A DNA stretch of 64,000 bases from Chloroflexi bacterium AL-N1. GTDB taxonomy: Bacteria; Chloroflexota; Chloroflexia; Chloroflexales; Roseiflexaceae. The notes under the pieces were generated by a model. It made no database searches. It was not told the origin of the DNA and saw nothing but the letters and a program-made list of their open reading frames with translations. Of the stretch, positions 7,779-16,628 are shown in pieces (positions within the stretch are counted from its first letter, which is position 1; each line of letters starts with the position of its first letter). The stretch spans positions 124,001 through 188,000 of the forward strand of contig WYDT01000013.1 in assembly GCA_013122435.1 (NCBI GenBank). The letters are read 5' to 3'. Both the position numbers and the translations under genes were made by a program.

Positions 7779-9836
7779 ATGACCCCTGTACGCTTACTTC
7801 TTCGCCCGGCTTGTACAATTCTTATATTTGTACTCTTTTTTGGAACGGTAGGGGCTGTTCCTCGTACACATGCACAACATCTCACACATCATTCCTCTAC
7901 ATCTGCCTCAGACATCACAAGCACCGGAGTCATCGATCCTGAGCGTATGAGCACAACACCAACCGGATGGCAATGGTGGCGTGATCGCAGTGAAGCGCAA
8001 ATCAATGCCATTCGAAATCAAGACCAACGTATCATTGATCTTGAACGCTCACCCACTCAGAGTAATCGATATGATGTTGTGTTTGTTGATAATAAAGGCA
8101 CATATAAGCGATCTGAAGGCTGGTGGTATGGCTACACTCGTAATCAGGTAGTCGATAAAGTAGCCGAGAAGAATGGACGTATCATCGACCTTGAACCGTA
8201 TATTGTCAATGGGCAGCACCGCTTTGCTTTCTTACTAATACGAAACGAGGGTGATGCAGCCAAGTGGTGGTGGTGGAACTATGATTTGACACCTGAACAA
8301 GTTGCTGCGGATATCGACAAACATAAAATTCGCCTGATCGATCTGGATGCCTATGTCGTCAACGGAAACACACGCTACTCGTATGTTGGAGTAAAAAATG
8401 AAGGTGTTGATGCAAAAGCATGGTGGTTGTATTTCAATGTCAGCCCGCAATATTTGAATGACCGCATCAATGAACACAAGGCTCGGTTGGTCGATCTCGA
8501 ATTCCACAATAATGGCAACGTCACAGGGGTCATGGTCCAAAACAATGGAACAGCCTGGTGGTGGGCATTTGGTCTTACTCAGGAACGCATGGAAGAGATT
8601 GTTGCAACAACCGCTTCCCGCATAATCGATCTTGAGTCGTATGTCGTGAATGGAAAACGCTATTTTGCTTTTGTCTCAATTGATAATGCAAATACTGAAA
8701 CGCGTCGACTGCGTGATTTGCTGTACAAGGCCTATGATAATCCCCAGTTTGGACCAAATGTTATTCGAGGTTTTCTCGTCAAGGAAGTAAATGGACAAAC
8801 CTACGCTGACATGGCTGGTGGTCTCCGATTCCAACCCCTTAGCTCACTCAAACTACTCCCATACCTTCACGCTATTATGGAAGTAGAAAAAGCTCAAGTG
8901 TCGCTCAATGATGCTAGTGTATCGTGGACTGAAGCCACAGTCGACAATCCCAGTACAGACATAGATGAACGCAAATATGCGAGTTGCCTATCACCAGGAA
9001 CAGTCAATACACAGCAAAACGCTGCCACACTCACCGACGCATTACCAACCATGATGTGGGAGTCACACAACCGGACCCTTGACGCCGTTCTCGACAAATA
9101 TGGCCCAGGTAATATTACGACACGTGCCCAACAGTTGGGAATGACTCAAACAGAAATGCACTTCGGTTGCCCACAGCAAAATGGCCCCTCACAACCATGG
9201 GCGGCCAACCGATCTACCCTCTATGACTTTGCTAAACTTTTTGAAGGGGTTGACTCGCTCCAGTTTATCAAAAGTGAGATTACTCGCCAGGTTTTCTACA
9301 GTAACATGATCAACCTCGATTATGATGGAGCCGCTTATACCAGCCCCATTACCGGAAAAACAGTTGGTTCCTTGAACAACGGCTTCCTCCGCGATCTGGT
9401 TAAGCAAGAGGCTGGACCTGGAAAACAAGCTATTGTTGAGGAGTTCCTACAACATGTTGTGATTCGTGGCAAAGGTGGTAGTGGTGGGCCAAGCAGCAAT
9501 GAGTTTGGTTATTCAGATGTCCTCCATGTGACGCTTCCATTCAAAGAAAATGGTAAAATCGTCCCCAAAAGCTTTGTCGTCGCATGGTTTGTCTACAAAC
9601 TACAAACACCCAACAACTGCCCTGAGTCGAAAGCCGCAGATGGGGGCACATGTCAAGCTATCTGGCAGGCCGAACGCGATGCACTAGCGACTTTCCGTAC
9701 AGCGATCCATACCATACCAATTCGTGAAGCGCTCAAGACCTGGACAACCTCAACTCCACCAATTATTCAACCACCCATCACACGGCCACCACCAGGTGAA
9801 GTAAACCGTGTTTTTCTTCCAATGCTGGTACGCTAA
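7779..9836 (+). CDS. Secreted serine hydrolase with tandem BTRD-type repeats (polyglycine hydrolase-like)
   Basis: A 685-residue secreted protein. The signal peptide covers about residues 1-32. Residues 60-305 hold five repeats of about 50 residues, each with an R(I/L)(I/V)DLE/D core (near 84, 134, 185, 236, 281), aromatic WWW clusters and a YVVNG turn. This matches the bacterial tandem repeat domain found in front of beta-lactamase-like domains in fungal polyglycine hydrolases. The C-terminal domain has an SxxK nucleophile motif (S355-SL-K358), an SHN element further on and a long catalytic fold of class-A beta-lactamase type. The chain ends in a Pro-rich linker and NRVFLPMLVR, a tail often seen on secreted Chloroflexi proteins. 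The likely role is extracellular peptide or protein hydrolysis; the substrate is not known. GGAAGATTGTC precedes the ATG. Confidence 0.85.
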   Translation: MTPVRLLLRPACTILIFVLFFGTVGAVPRTHAQHLTHHSSTSASDITSTGVIDPERMSTTPTGWQWWRDRSEAQINAIRNQDQRIIDLERSPTQSNRYDVVFVDNKGTYKRSEGWWYGYTRNQVVDKVAEKNGRIIDLEPYIVNGQHRFAFLLIRNEGDAAKWWWWNYDLTPEQVAADIDKHKIRLIDLDAYVVNGNTRYSYVGVKNEGVDAKAWWLYFNVSPQYLNDRINEHKARLVDLEFHNNGNVTGVMVQNNGTAWWWAFGLTQERMEEIVATTASRIIDLESYVVNGKRYFAFVSIDNANTETRRLRDLLYKAYDNPQFGPNVIRGFLVKEVNGQTYADMAGGLRFQPLSSLKLLPYLHAIMEVEKAQVSLNDASVSWTEATVDNPSTDIDERKYASCLSPGTVNTQQNAATLTDALPTMMWESHNRTLDAVLDKYGPGNITTRAQQLGMTQTEMHFGCPQQNGPSQPWAANRSTLYDFAKLFEGVDSLQFIKSEITRQVFYSNMINLDYDGAAYTSPITGKTVGSLNNGFLRDLVKQEAGPGKQAIVEEFLQHVVIRGKGGSGGPSSNEFGYSDVLHVTLPFKENGKIVPKSFVVAWFVYKLQTPNNCPESKAADGGTCQAIWQAERDALATFRTAIHTIPIREALKTWTTSTPPIIQPPITRPPPGEVNRVFLPMLVR

Positions 9837-9848
9837 AGACAACATGTT

Positions 9849-9877
9849 TGGTGTGTGCTGCTCCATAGCACACACCA
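9849..9877 (+). terminator. Terminator-like hairpin after serine hydrolase
   Basis: A perfect 11-bp stem (TGGTGTGTGCT / AGCACACACCA) with a 7-base loop lies 13 bases after the stop codon. It lacks a T-run, so it may stabilise the 3' end rather than terminate by itself. Confidence 0.5.
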
Positions 9878-10048
9878 CTATATCAGTGTAGTGACTTTAG
9901 CATTTGACACAAACTGTATCATTTTATAAGGTTGATATTATCAATTCACTTCAATATAATGCACACATACATTGGTTTCCCACAAGTCTTTGATACGACC
10001 TATTATTGTTTGACAATACCACATAAGAGTGATACCATTGCAGCCATT

Positions 10049-10125
<77 letters not shown>

Positions 10126-10130
10126 GATCA

Positions 10131-10158
10131 CAAAAGGAAGGCATTGGTCTTCCTTTTG
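10131..10158. terminator. Terminator after tRNA-Val
   Basis: A 10-bp perfect stem (CAAAAGGAAG / CTTCCTTTTG) with an 8-base loop is followed by a T-rich tract on the plus strand. It separates the tRNA from the convergent pstS-like gene and may act in both directions. Confidence 0.8.
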
Positions 10159-10175
10159 TATTTATTTTATCATGA

Positions 10176-11165
10176 CTACTGAGTAACTTCCCGAAATACC
10201 TGTTGCGATTGATCAATGACTTCTAAGTCAACGGGAAAATAACCGACTTCTTCGATTACTTCATTTACGTGTTCCAGATAGTATTGAATGAAAGCTGAAA
10301 CATGTGGTTTCTCAGCCATAATGTGTGGGCTACTATAGATGTAGAGTGGGCGCGCAAAAGGATATGTTCCACTTGCGACGGTTTCTGCTGTCGGTTCAAC
10401 CGATCCCTCACCAACCTCATTATCGATTGAGAGAACCCTGAGTGTTTGTTGATTATCCTGATAATACGCAAGGCCAAAGAAGCCGATGGCATATTGATTA
10501 GTGGCAATACCATCTACAAGTTCATTATCATCTTCGCTCAATGTGATATCCGATACAGCCAAGATGGGGTCTTCATTGCCATCAAACACTTCTTCCACAA
10601 AATAGTCAAAGGTCCCACTCTCCGTACCAGGACTAAAAAGTGCAATCGGCTCACTGGGGTAATTGGGATCAAGATCAGACCACAAAGAAACACTCCCAGA
10701 AAAAATGTGCGCGAGTTGGCTGTAAGATAATCCATCCACAAAATCATTCTGAGCATTCACAACCACAGCCAAAGCATCTACCCCCACTTGGAAACCAACT
10801 ACCGACCGCCCCTGTGTCTCACAGGATTGTTGCTCCTCATCGCTGATCGCACGACTGGCATCAACAATATCGATATCCCCTATAGTGCAAAAACGTTCAA
10901 AACCAGCTCCGGTCCCAGTACTACGAACACTAATAGATGTTGATGATCCATCTTCGGCAAATTCCTGCGCCATTGATGAAGTTAGCGGAAACACGGTTGA
11001 AGAGCCCGAGATTTCGATTTCTTCATCAATTGTACTCGGATCTACTGGCACCGAGCTAGTGTCATCTACTGGTATAGAACCATCTGTTGCAGCAACACCA
11101 CAAGCAGTCAATGATACACCCAAAACAAATAGTAATACCATCATACGTAATATTTGAGAGCCCAT
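10176..11165 (-). CDS. pstS: PstS-family phosphate-binding lipoprotein
   Basis: A 329-residue periplasmic-binding-type protein. Start 11165 is chosen because GAGAGGT precedes that ATG; a frame-extending ATG at 11192 has no such site. A lipoprotein signal with lipobox LTAC gives lipid anchoring. The body shows PstS signatures: ISGSSTVFPLTSSMAQEF, RSTGTGAGFERFC (phosphate-binding SSG/TGSG loops), DIVDASRAI and SPGTESGTFDYF. It delivers phosphate to a PstCAB importer. No pst permease, ATPase or phoU gene lies in the window, so this is an orphan binding protein here. An AT-rich region of about 380 bases separates it from the divergent gene at 11547. Confidence 0.9.
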   Translation of the reverse strand: MGSQILRMMVLLFVLGVSLTACGVAATDGSIPVDDTSSVPVDPSTIDEEIEISGSSTVFPLTSSMAQEFAEDGSSTSISVRSTGTGAGFERFCTIGDIDIVDASRAISDEEQQSCETQGRSVVGFQVGVDALAVVVNAQNDFVDGLSYSQLAHIFSGSVSLWSDLDPNYPSEPIALFSPGTESGTFDYFVEEVFDGNEDPILAVSDITLSEDDNELVDGIATNQYAIGFFGLAYYQDNQQTLRVLSIDNEVGEGSVEPTAETVASGTYPFARPLYIYSSPHIMAEKPHVSAFIQYYLEHVNEVIEEVGYFPVDLEVIDQSQQVFREVTQ

Positions 11166-11546
11166 TTTTCTACCTCTCGTGAAATAGAACACATGTACAT
11201 ACAGTATTAAAATACAACAATTCGTATTGATACTATATACGACACCGTACTATCTGTCGAGTCTATATCAAGTTTTTTAAGGAAAATTTATGTGGTTTAA
11301 TGTATAAATAATAATTACACATCAGTGAAAATTGATGTATTAACAAATGGCTATAATTTCATTGCTGACTTCATCTAACTATATTTACGTTTTTTCGTTG
11401 ATATACAATTGGTAATACCTTGGTAGCATCATTCCTTTATTCTCAAACAAGCAGATATAAACAGATTTCATCACAATTCGATGCTTTTTCTATTCTTACT
11501 AAATACATTTAACAATATATACTATAGGTAATGGAAAGGATCTCAA
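11166..11546. other. AT-rich divergent intergenic region
   Basis: This stretch lies between the divergent pstS-like gene and the MshEN-like gene. It is clearly more AT-rich than its surroundings and contains no convincing frame. It must hold both promoters. I could not recognise a Pho box with confidence. GGAAAGGATCTCAA just before 11547 is the ribosome binding site of the plus-strand gene. Confidence 0.5.
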
Positions 11547-12119
11547 ATGATTATTCAAAACATACCCATCACCACAGGCGCCGAGATAGCATATCTTTTA
11601 CAAAAAACTATTCACGAGCATCCTCCTATAACCCCCAACAGAGCCATTGCAATCGCTGCAGGTCATGGTGCTAGACCACTCGGTACATATCTCACAGGTC
11701 TGGGATATATTAACGAAGCACAGCTTCAGTCAACGCTCCAACAACAGGGGCAACATAGAGAACAAGGTACTGAATGGGCAATCGGAGATTTGCTAGTACA
11801 AAAAGGCGTGGTCAAACCACAGGTACTATCGACAGTGCTAATGGTTCAACTGTTAGATCGATTACTCGATCCTCGCCAACCACAGCCACAATTATTAGGA
11901 GAGCACCTTATCTCTAGAGGGATTATTACTCCCATACAACTTGCACATGCCATACAACAACAACTTTATCTCCAACAAACAGGAACAAAAGTCAGATTAG
12001 GTTATCTCCTTGTGCAACAAGGTCTTCTTGATACACAAACTTTGACAGGCGTGTTGCATGACCAGTGGCATGCACATAATCAATTTAGCCAAACAATTAC
12101 AACCATAGAACTGACATAG
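11547..12119 (+). CDS. MshEN / GspE N-terminal-like repeat protein
   Basis: A 190-residue soluble protein with three copies of the motif LG..L...G.I....L..AL..Q (LGTYLTGLGYINEAQLQSTLQQQ, IGDLLVQKGVVKPQVLSTVLMVQ, LGEHLISRGIITPIQLAHAIQQQ) and a fourth variant (LGYLLVQQGLLDTQTL). This pattern is that of the type II secretion/pilus ATPase N-terminal domain, which in some proteins binds c-di-GMP. There is no ATPase domain here, so it could be a stand-alone adaptor or c-di-GMP receptor; that is inference. A strong GGAAAGGA site precedes the ATG. Confidence 0.65.
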   Translation: MIIQNIPITTGAEIAYLLQKTIHEHPPITPNRAIAIAAGHGARPLGTYLTGLGYINEAQLQSTLQQQGQHREQGTEWAIGDLLVQKGVVKPQVLSTVLMVQLLDRLLDPRQPQPQLLGEHLISRGIITPIQLAHAIQQQLYLQQTGTKVRLGYLLVQQGLLDTQTLTGVLHDQWHAHNQFSQTITTIELT

Positions 12120-12970
12120 TCAAGTTTTTGTTATTTAAGAGCGAGCATGAGGTAATACGTGTTATAACATATGGAAATGTTGAACCATCAAATCAAGCAT
12201 TTACTACAAAAATCAGTCTGGGATAATCGACGACAGAAACGTATACATGCACGGGAACAATTCGCACGAGAGGCAGCTAAGAACCATACCTAATCTGTTA
12301 CAACCATTCACGATTATCCCCTACCATTATTGTATGCACTTAATACCATTTTACGTAATATGTTCGACTGCAGCAATGTTGTTATCACTTTGAAAGATCT
12401 AGAAAATTTGATATAACTATCACCTTTCCTGAGATACAGAGTACCAATTATCACCGCATCTCGTACAATATCAGTAAGCATATTTCCCATAAAAACAGTA
12501 CGATTCTCTGTCTTTCAGATACAAGCACAAATCTTATAGTACCTGTAAAAAATTCGCGCCACATGTATGGTATATTGACTACCGACAAAAGCCCACCCAT
12601 AATTGGCACAAAGAGGACACTGTCATAGTGATGGGCATGTTACAGGCTTCAGCAAATATTATCGAACATCGATCACTGAATCATTCAACTCCCGTATCCA
12701 GTAGTCTAACCACACTTACCCTTGTGTAAGAACATGCCCTCTCTGTAGCCGAGTGTCTCTTTAATCCAATTGCCCTTCTCCTCCATCAAGATACCTGTTC
12801 TGTTTTATACAAGCCTAACTGGTTTCCCCGAACCAGCTCTTCTACACACAACTTTTTCCATCACATATCAACACCATATAGTGTGGAGTTCCATGCAATG
12901 TATGCCAGAAACGTGTACAATTAAAGGTGTTGCAGCATTTGAAAATGAATAAAAAGGATTGTGAAAAAAG
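12120..12970. other. Long intergenic stretch, at most a tiny ORF
   Basis: About 850 bases without a convincing gene. A 40-codon frame at 12171-12293 (MEMLNHQIKHLLQKSV..., basic and helical, ending AAKNHT) is the best small candidate but has no clear ribosome binding site. A 60-codon frame at 12770-12952 looks random. The region is AT-rich and may contain the remains of a gene, but I cannot identify one. Confidence 0.4.
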
Positions 12971-13369
12971 ATGAAGACAAAAGTTATAAAGTCTGATCAG
13001 GAATGGGCAGAACAACTTACACCTGAGCAATTTCGTGTCTGTCGACGAAAAGGCACCGAGCGCGCTTTCACAGGTGAATATGCGAACAGTAAAGACCCGG
13101 GTGTGTATCTGTGTGTGTGTTGTGGAACACCACTATTCAGTTCCGACACCAAATTCGATTCAGGCACAGGTTGGCCTAGCTTCTGGGATTTTATAGACGC
13201 TGAAAATGTTCGTACAGAGGAAGATAATAGCTGGTTTATGCGACGCACAGAGGTGCTCTGTGCGGTATGCGATGCCCATCTCGGGCATGTTTTCGATGAC
13301 GGACCACCACCAACAGGGCTACGTTATTGCCTCAACTCGGTAACTCTCAAACTCGAACGCACTCCTTAA
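12971..13369 (+). CDS. msrB: Peptide-methionine (R)-S-oxide reductase MsrB
   Basis: A 132-residue MsrB of normal length for the cytosolic single-domain form. It reduces methionine-R-sulfoxide in proteins using thioredoxin. Two CxxC pairs (CVCC, CAVC) form the structural zinc site, FDSGTGWPSFW is the substrate-binding signature, and GHVFDDGPPPTGLRYCLNS carries the catalytic Cys near residue 122. An AAAGGATTGTG site lies upstream. No msrA is adjacent. It is monocistronic, with a bidirectional terminator after it. Confidence 0.95.
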   Translation: MKTKVIKSDQEWAEQLTPEQFRVCRRKGTERAFTGEYANSKDPGVYLCVCCGTPLFSSDTKFDSGTGWPSFWDFIDAENVRTEEDNSWFMRRTEVLCAVCDAHLGHVFDDGPPPTGLRYCLNSVTLKLERTP

Positions 13370-13385
13370 ACCCCTGTTTAATATC

Positions 13386-13427
13386 ATAACAAAAAGGGGT
13401 TGTGTCTTATCACAACCTCTTTGTTAT
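13386..13427. terminator. Bidirectional terminator between msrB and sigma factor
   Basis: A long, nearly perfect hairpin (ATAACAAAAAGGGGTTGTG / CACAACCTCTTTGTTAT) with a 6-base loop lies between two convergent genes, with A/T-rich flanks on both sides. Confidence 0.75.
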
Positions 13428-13451
13428 ACACCTCAATTTGATTCCAGAGGA

Positions 13452-14498
13452 TTAATCCAAATAATCCCGTAAATGCTGACCATCTTCCAGGTCGCGCAAG
13501 TTTTGTAGCGCTTCAGCCTCAATTTGACGCACTCGCTCACGCGTGAGTGCCAAACATTTTCCTACCTCTTCCAATGATCGTCGACGCCCATCGATCAAGC
13601 CATAGCGTAATTCGATAATGCGTCGCTCACGCGAACTCAGATGACTTAGCATAGTCGATATATCATCACGAAGCACTTGATACGTGGCAAGTTCAGGGGG
13701 AGAAGGTAATACATTGTCCTGAATGATATCACCTAACATCCGTCCATTATCATCATCAAAAGGAGCTTCCAGCGATAGAGGGGTACGCGCCGCCATGAGC
13801 ACACATTTCACACGTTCTGCATTCTGACCCAGAGCAGCTGCAATCTCTTCAGCTGTAGGTTGTTGTCCGCTCTCCTGCGTAAGTTGATCAACAATACGTT
13901 TGAACTGCCCCAAAGACTCACCAATATAAACTGGCAAGCGAATTGTACGAGCCTGATCAGCAATTGCACGCGTGATAGCTTGCCGAATCCACCATGTGGC
14001 GTATGTGGAAAAGCGATTTCCTTTCCGATAGTCAAATTTTTCAACTGCACGCATTAAGCCAATGTTGCCCTCTTGAATGAGGTCCAGTAGTGAAAGGCCG
14101 CGGCCAACATATTTTTTGGCCACATTGACAACAAGACGCAGATTCGCCTGAGTCAATTGTTGTTTCGCCTCATATCCATCAGCTACCTCTGACAAAAGCT
14201 GTACTCGAACATGAGAAGATAACGCTTCCGAGGATGCTAGACTAAGTTCAGCACTATTCCCACGATCTTTCCGCTTGGCAAGATCAACCTCTTCTACGGG
14301 GCTCAGTAATGAGATACGTCCAATATCTTGAAGATAGTGATCTAAGGAGTCCTGAGCTACTTCAGTATATTTGGTCTCTTCAGAGGTCTCAGCGATATAG
14401 GCTTGATCATTATCACTGACTCTGGTAACCAGATGAGGTGCCCCATCATCAAAGTTCTCAAGACATTGCACTTCGGCCCTGTCACGCATCGTATCCAC
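13452..14498 (-). CDS. RNA polymerase sigma-70 factor (RpoD/SigA type)
   Basis: A 348-residue group 1/2 sigma factor. Region 1.2 reads DHYLQDIGRISLLSPVEEVDLA. Region 2 includes NLRLVVNVAKKYVGRGLSLLDLIQEGNIGLMRAVEKFDYRKGNRFSTYATWWIRQAI in order, with the melting and -10 recognition residues. Regions 3 and 4 follow, including the -35 recognition helix SLEEVGKCLALTRERVRQIE. Region 1.1 is missing and the N-terminal 45 residues are unrelated acidic sequence, so it may be the primary sigma factor of a species with a short form, or a group 2 paralogue. The start is uncertain: a shorter start nearer to DHYLQ is possible. Confidence 0.92.
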   Translation of the reverse strand: MDTMRDRAEVQCLENFDDGAPHLVTRVSDNDQAYIAETSEETKYTEVAQDSLDHYLQDIGRISLLSPVEEVDLAKRKDRGNSAELSLASSEALSSHVRVQLLSEVADGYEAKQQLTQANLRLVVNVAKKYVGRGLSLLDLIQEGNIGLMRAVEKFDYRKGNRFSTYATWWIRQAITRAIADQARTIRLPVYIGESLGQFKRIVDQLTQESGQQPTAEEIAAALGQNAERVKCVLMAARTPLSLEAPFDDDNGRMLGDIIQDNVLPSPPELATYQVLRDDISTMLSHLSSRERRIIELRYGLIDGRRRSLEEVGKCLALTRERVRQIEAEALQNLRDLEDGQHLRDYLD

Positions 14499-14836
14499 TT
14501 TTCTACGCCGACAATGGCGTTATAGAGGCGCATGACTGGCTTCTAAAACAACGATACGTCAGCGGACTACAACTAGTATCAAGGTCTTCAACTTACCTCT
14601 TCAAAGCATATGACGTGGTAGAAATGAAACTTCTGACATGCACTGATACCACAACGATATAGAGTAGATCATAGGTTAGGAATTCTTTCATGTTCATAGA
14701 GATGCTATTACCGTATGGAAAGATTCATTTACTAATCAATGGGACTTACTAATCCATTATGTAAAACATGTTATACTGTTCGTATACGAGGCCAAATTGT
14801 TGACTCGAGTACCCTCTACTGGAAAGGTCAGCGATC
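14499..14836. other. Divergent intergenic region
   Basis: This stretch lies between the sigma-factor gene (minus) and the DUF983 gene (plus). A TATACT -10-like box at about 14770 and GGAAAGG just before 14837 fit the plus-strand gene. The 74-codon plus-strand frame overlapping the sigma-factor start has no ribosome binding site or recognisable content and is not called. Confidence 0.45.
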
Positions 14837-15190
14837 ATGTTTCGAACCATACGTGTTCTCCTGCAGAGCACTTCCTTGACTTGCCCAGCCTGCCAGCACG
14901 GACGCATGTTTCGATCCTTATCAAAAATAAATATACGTTGTCCTAAATGTGGAGTTATTTTTGAACGTGACTCAGGAGAAATTACCGGGGCAATGGCTAT
15001 TAATGCCACCATCACAATGACTCTTGATTTTATGGTCGCAGGAAGTATCTTCTTCGTAGATATATCAATAGCTATGCTTATGCTCAGTTTGGCAGTATTT
15101 ACCGTCGCTTTTCCGATATGGTTTTATCGTCACTCACGCGGCTTATGGATCGGTATCATTTATCTGACCGGGTCGATGTTTGAGGATTAG
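14837..15190 (+). CDS. DUF983 family zinc-ribbon membrane protein
   Basis: A 117-residue protein. It begins with a two-CxxC zinc ribbon (CPACQHGRMFR...CPKCGVIFERDSGE), followed by GA(M)xxN and two hydrophobic segments, each long enough to cross the membrane, and a short basic loop. This is the full DUF983 pattern. The family's molecular role is not established; in some bacteria members sit near cytochrome oxidase genes, but none is visible here. The start is supported by GGAAAGG nine bases upstream. Confidence 0.85.
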   Translation: MFRTIRVLLQSTSLTCPACQHGRMFRSLSKINIRCPKCGVIFERDSGEITGAMAINATITMTLDFMVAGSIFFVDISIAMLMLSLAVFTVAFPIWFYRHSRGLWIGIIYLTGSMFED

Positions 15191-15352
15191 TATGACGCAT
15201 CACGATATAACCTGCACAATTACTCATAATATTGCTTCCTCATAACACACAGGGTTGTGGTGCAACGTATACGCCAGATCTGTCACATACACATTGCACA
15301 ATAACATACATATCTCAAACGTATTCTGCTTTTCTAATCGGGAAATTGTTCC

Positions 15353-16480
15353 TCAGCGTTCTTCAAGTACCACAAAGCTACGATTTGGCGGGCCATTATA
15401 GGCTGCTTTGGGACGAATCAGCCGATTGTCGGTAAGTTGCTCACGTATATGGGCAACCCAGCCAGCGCTACGACTCATTGCAAAAGCTGCAGTGAAGAGG
15501 TCCAGCGGCAACCCCAGAGCGTAGAGTAGGGGAGCACTGTAAAACTCAACATTTGGGGCAAGCTGACGCTGGGTGAAATAGGGATGTGTAGCAATCACAT
15601 TACGAACGGCATCAGCCACCAATTGCCACTGATCATAACCGCTACCAAGTGCTTCAACTTGTGCCCAGAGATGGCGTACTCGCGGATCCTCAACTTTGTA
15701 GATGCGATGACCGACTCCCATAAGCCGACCACCCTGTGCCAGCAGCGTGTCGATATAAGCTGCGGCATTCTCGGGTGTTCCAATAGCAATAAACGTCTCC
15801 ATGGCTTTTTGATTTGCACCACCATGCCAGAGTCCTTTAAGCGTCCCAATTGCTGCAACTACTGCACAGTAGACATCGGCATGTGAGCCAATGGCAACCC
15901 GTGCGGCAAATGTTGATGCATTCAATCCATGTTCAGCAGCCAACACCAGATAAACCTCTAGTGCGCGTGCAACAGCCTCCCTGGGTCGTTGGCCATGCAA
16001 CATCCACAAGAAATTAGTGGCATGATCTAAGTCTGGGTCAGGTTCAACAGGCATTTGTCCACTGCGAATACGGTGCCAGGCAGCTAACAGCGTTGGTATT
16101 TTGGCAACCAGACGCACGCTAATGTCTTCGACGTGATCAGCACGTGTGTCGTCCGCATGGGGATCGAGTTGGGCTAATGCAGAAACCATCGTACGCAAGG
16201 CATCCATCCCGTGACCATCGTGAGGCAGGTGCTCGACTAACGCAAGTTCTGCTTCACTCAATTTTCGCTCACTAATCAACCGTGCCTTGAAGTCCCGCAA
16301 CTGAATGGAAGTTGGTAAATCGCCATACCAGAGCAAGTAACAGATGTCTTCAAAAGTGGCTGATTGAGCAAGTTCATGAATATCATACCCGACATACCGC
16401 AAACGACCTGCCGTACCATCTATTGAACTCAGAACTGTATTAGCAACCGTAACATTGGTCAAACCAGCGTTGGTAGTCAT
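15353..16480 (-). CDS. Citrate synthase
   Basis: A 375-residue citrate synthase, forming citrate from oxaloacetate and acetyl-CoA at the entry of the TCA cycle. Start 16480 (MTTNAGLTNVTV) is set by AAAGGAT upstream; the longer frame to 16525 would include the -10 box. Signatures include AAEHGLNAST and GLWHGGANQ (catalytic His region), MGVGHRIYKVEDPR (second His) and the C-terminal GWVAHIREQ...RPKAAYNGP. The usual catalytic Asp of NVDFYS is Glu here (NVEFYS), a change also known in some other citrate synthase subfamilies. It could alternatively be a 2-methylcitrate synthase. A divergent HTH gene lies 148 bases away across back-to-back promoters. Confidence 0.92.
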   Translation of the reverse strand: MTTNAGLTNVTVANTVLSSIDGTAGRLRYVGYDIHELAQSATFEDICYLLWYGDLPTSIQLRDFKARLISERKLSEAELALVEHLPHDGHGMDALRTMVSALAQLDPHADDTRADHVEDISVRLVAKIPTLLAAWHRIRSGQMPVEPDPDLDHATNFLWMLHGQRPREAVARALEVYLVLAAEHGLNASTFAARVAIGSHADVYCAVVAAIGTLKGLWHGGANQKAMETFIAIGTPENAAAYIDTLLAQGGRLMGVGHRIYKVEDPRVRHLWAQVEALGSGYDQWQLVADAVRNVIATHPYFTQRQLAPNVEFYSAPLLYALGLPLDLFTAAFAMSRSAGWVAHIREQLTDNRLIRPKAAYNGPPNRSFVVLEER

Positions 16481-16525
16481 AGCAAGCAATCCTTTCACGA
16501 CAATAGCTATCTTTGTCTGTATCAA

Positions 16526-16555
16526 ATCATAGCATGAGCGCTATTCAATTGTCAA
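16526..16555 (-). promoter_or_regulatory. Sigma-70 promoter for citrate synthase
   Basis: On the minus strand, TTGACA at 16550-16555 and TATGAT at 16526-16531 are separated by 18 bp. The expected RNA start lies about 40 bases before the chosen start codon at 16480. Confidence 0.7.
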
Positions 16556-16581
16556 TATAGCTTTATATATATTGATTTAGA

Positions 16582-16610
16582 TTGACACAAGCATGCACAA
16601 TCGTTATACT
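16582..16610 (+). promoter_or_regulatory. Sigma-70 promoter for the HTH gene
   Basis: TTGACA at 16582-16587 and TATACT at 16605-16610 with an ideal 17-bp spacer. The predicted RNA start near 16617 excludes the upstream ATG at 16593 and supports translation from 16629. Only 26 bp separate this -35 box from the -35 box of the divergent citrate synthase promoter. Confidence 0.8.
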
Positions 16611-16628
16611 AAAAGGCATGGAGGTACT

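Noticed and set aside
12770..12952. 60-codon frame in a long intergenic stretch
   Set aside because: No ribosome binding site, no coding-like composition and no known motif.
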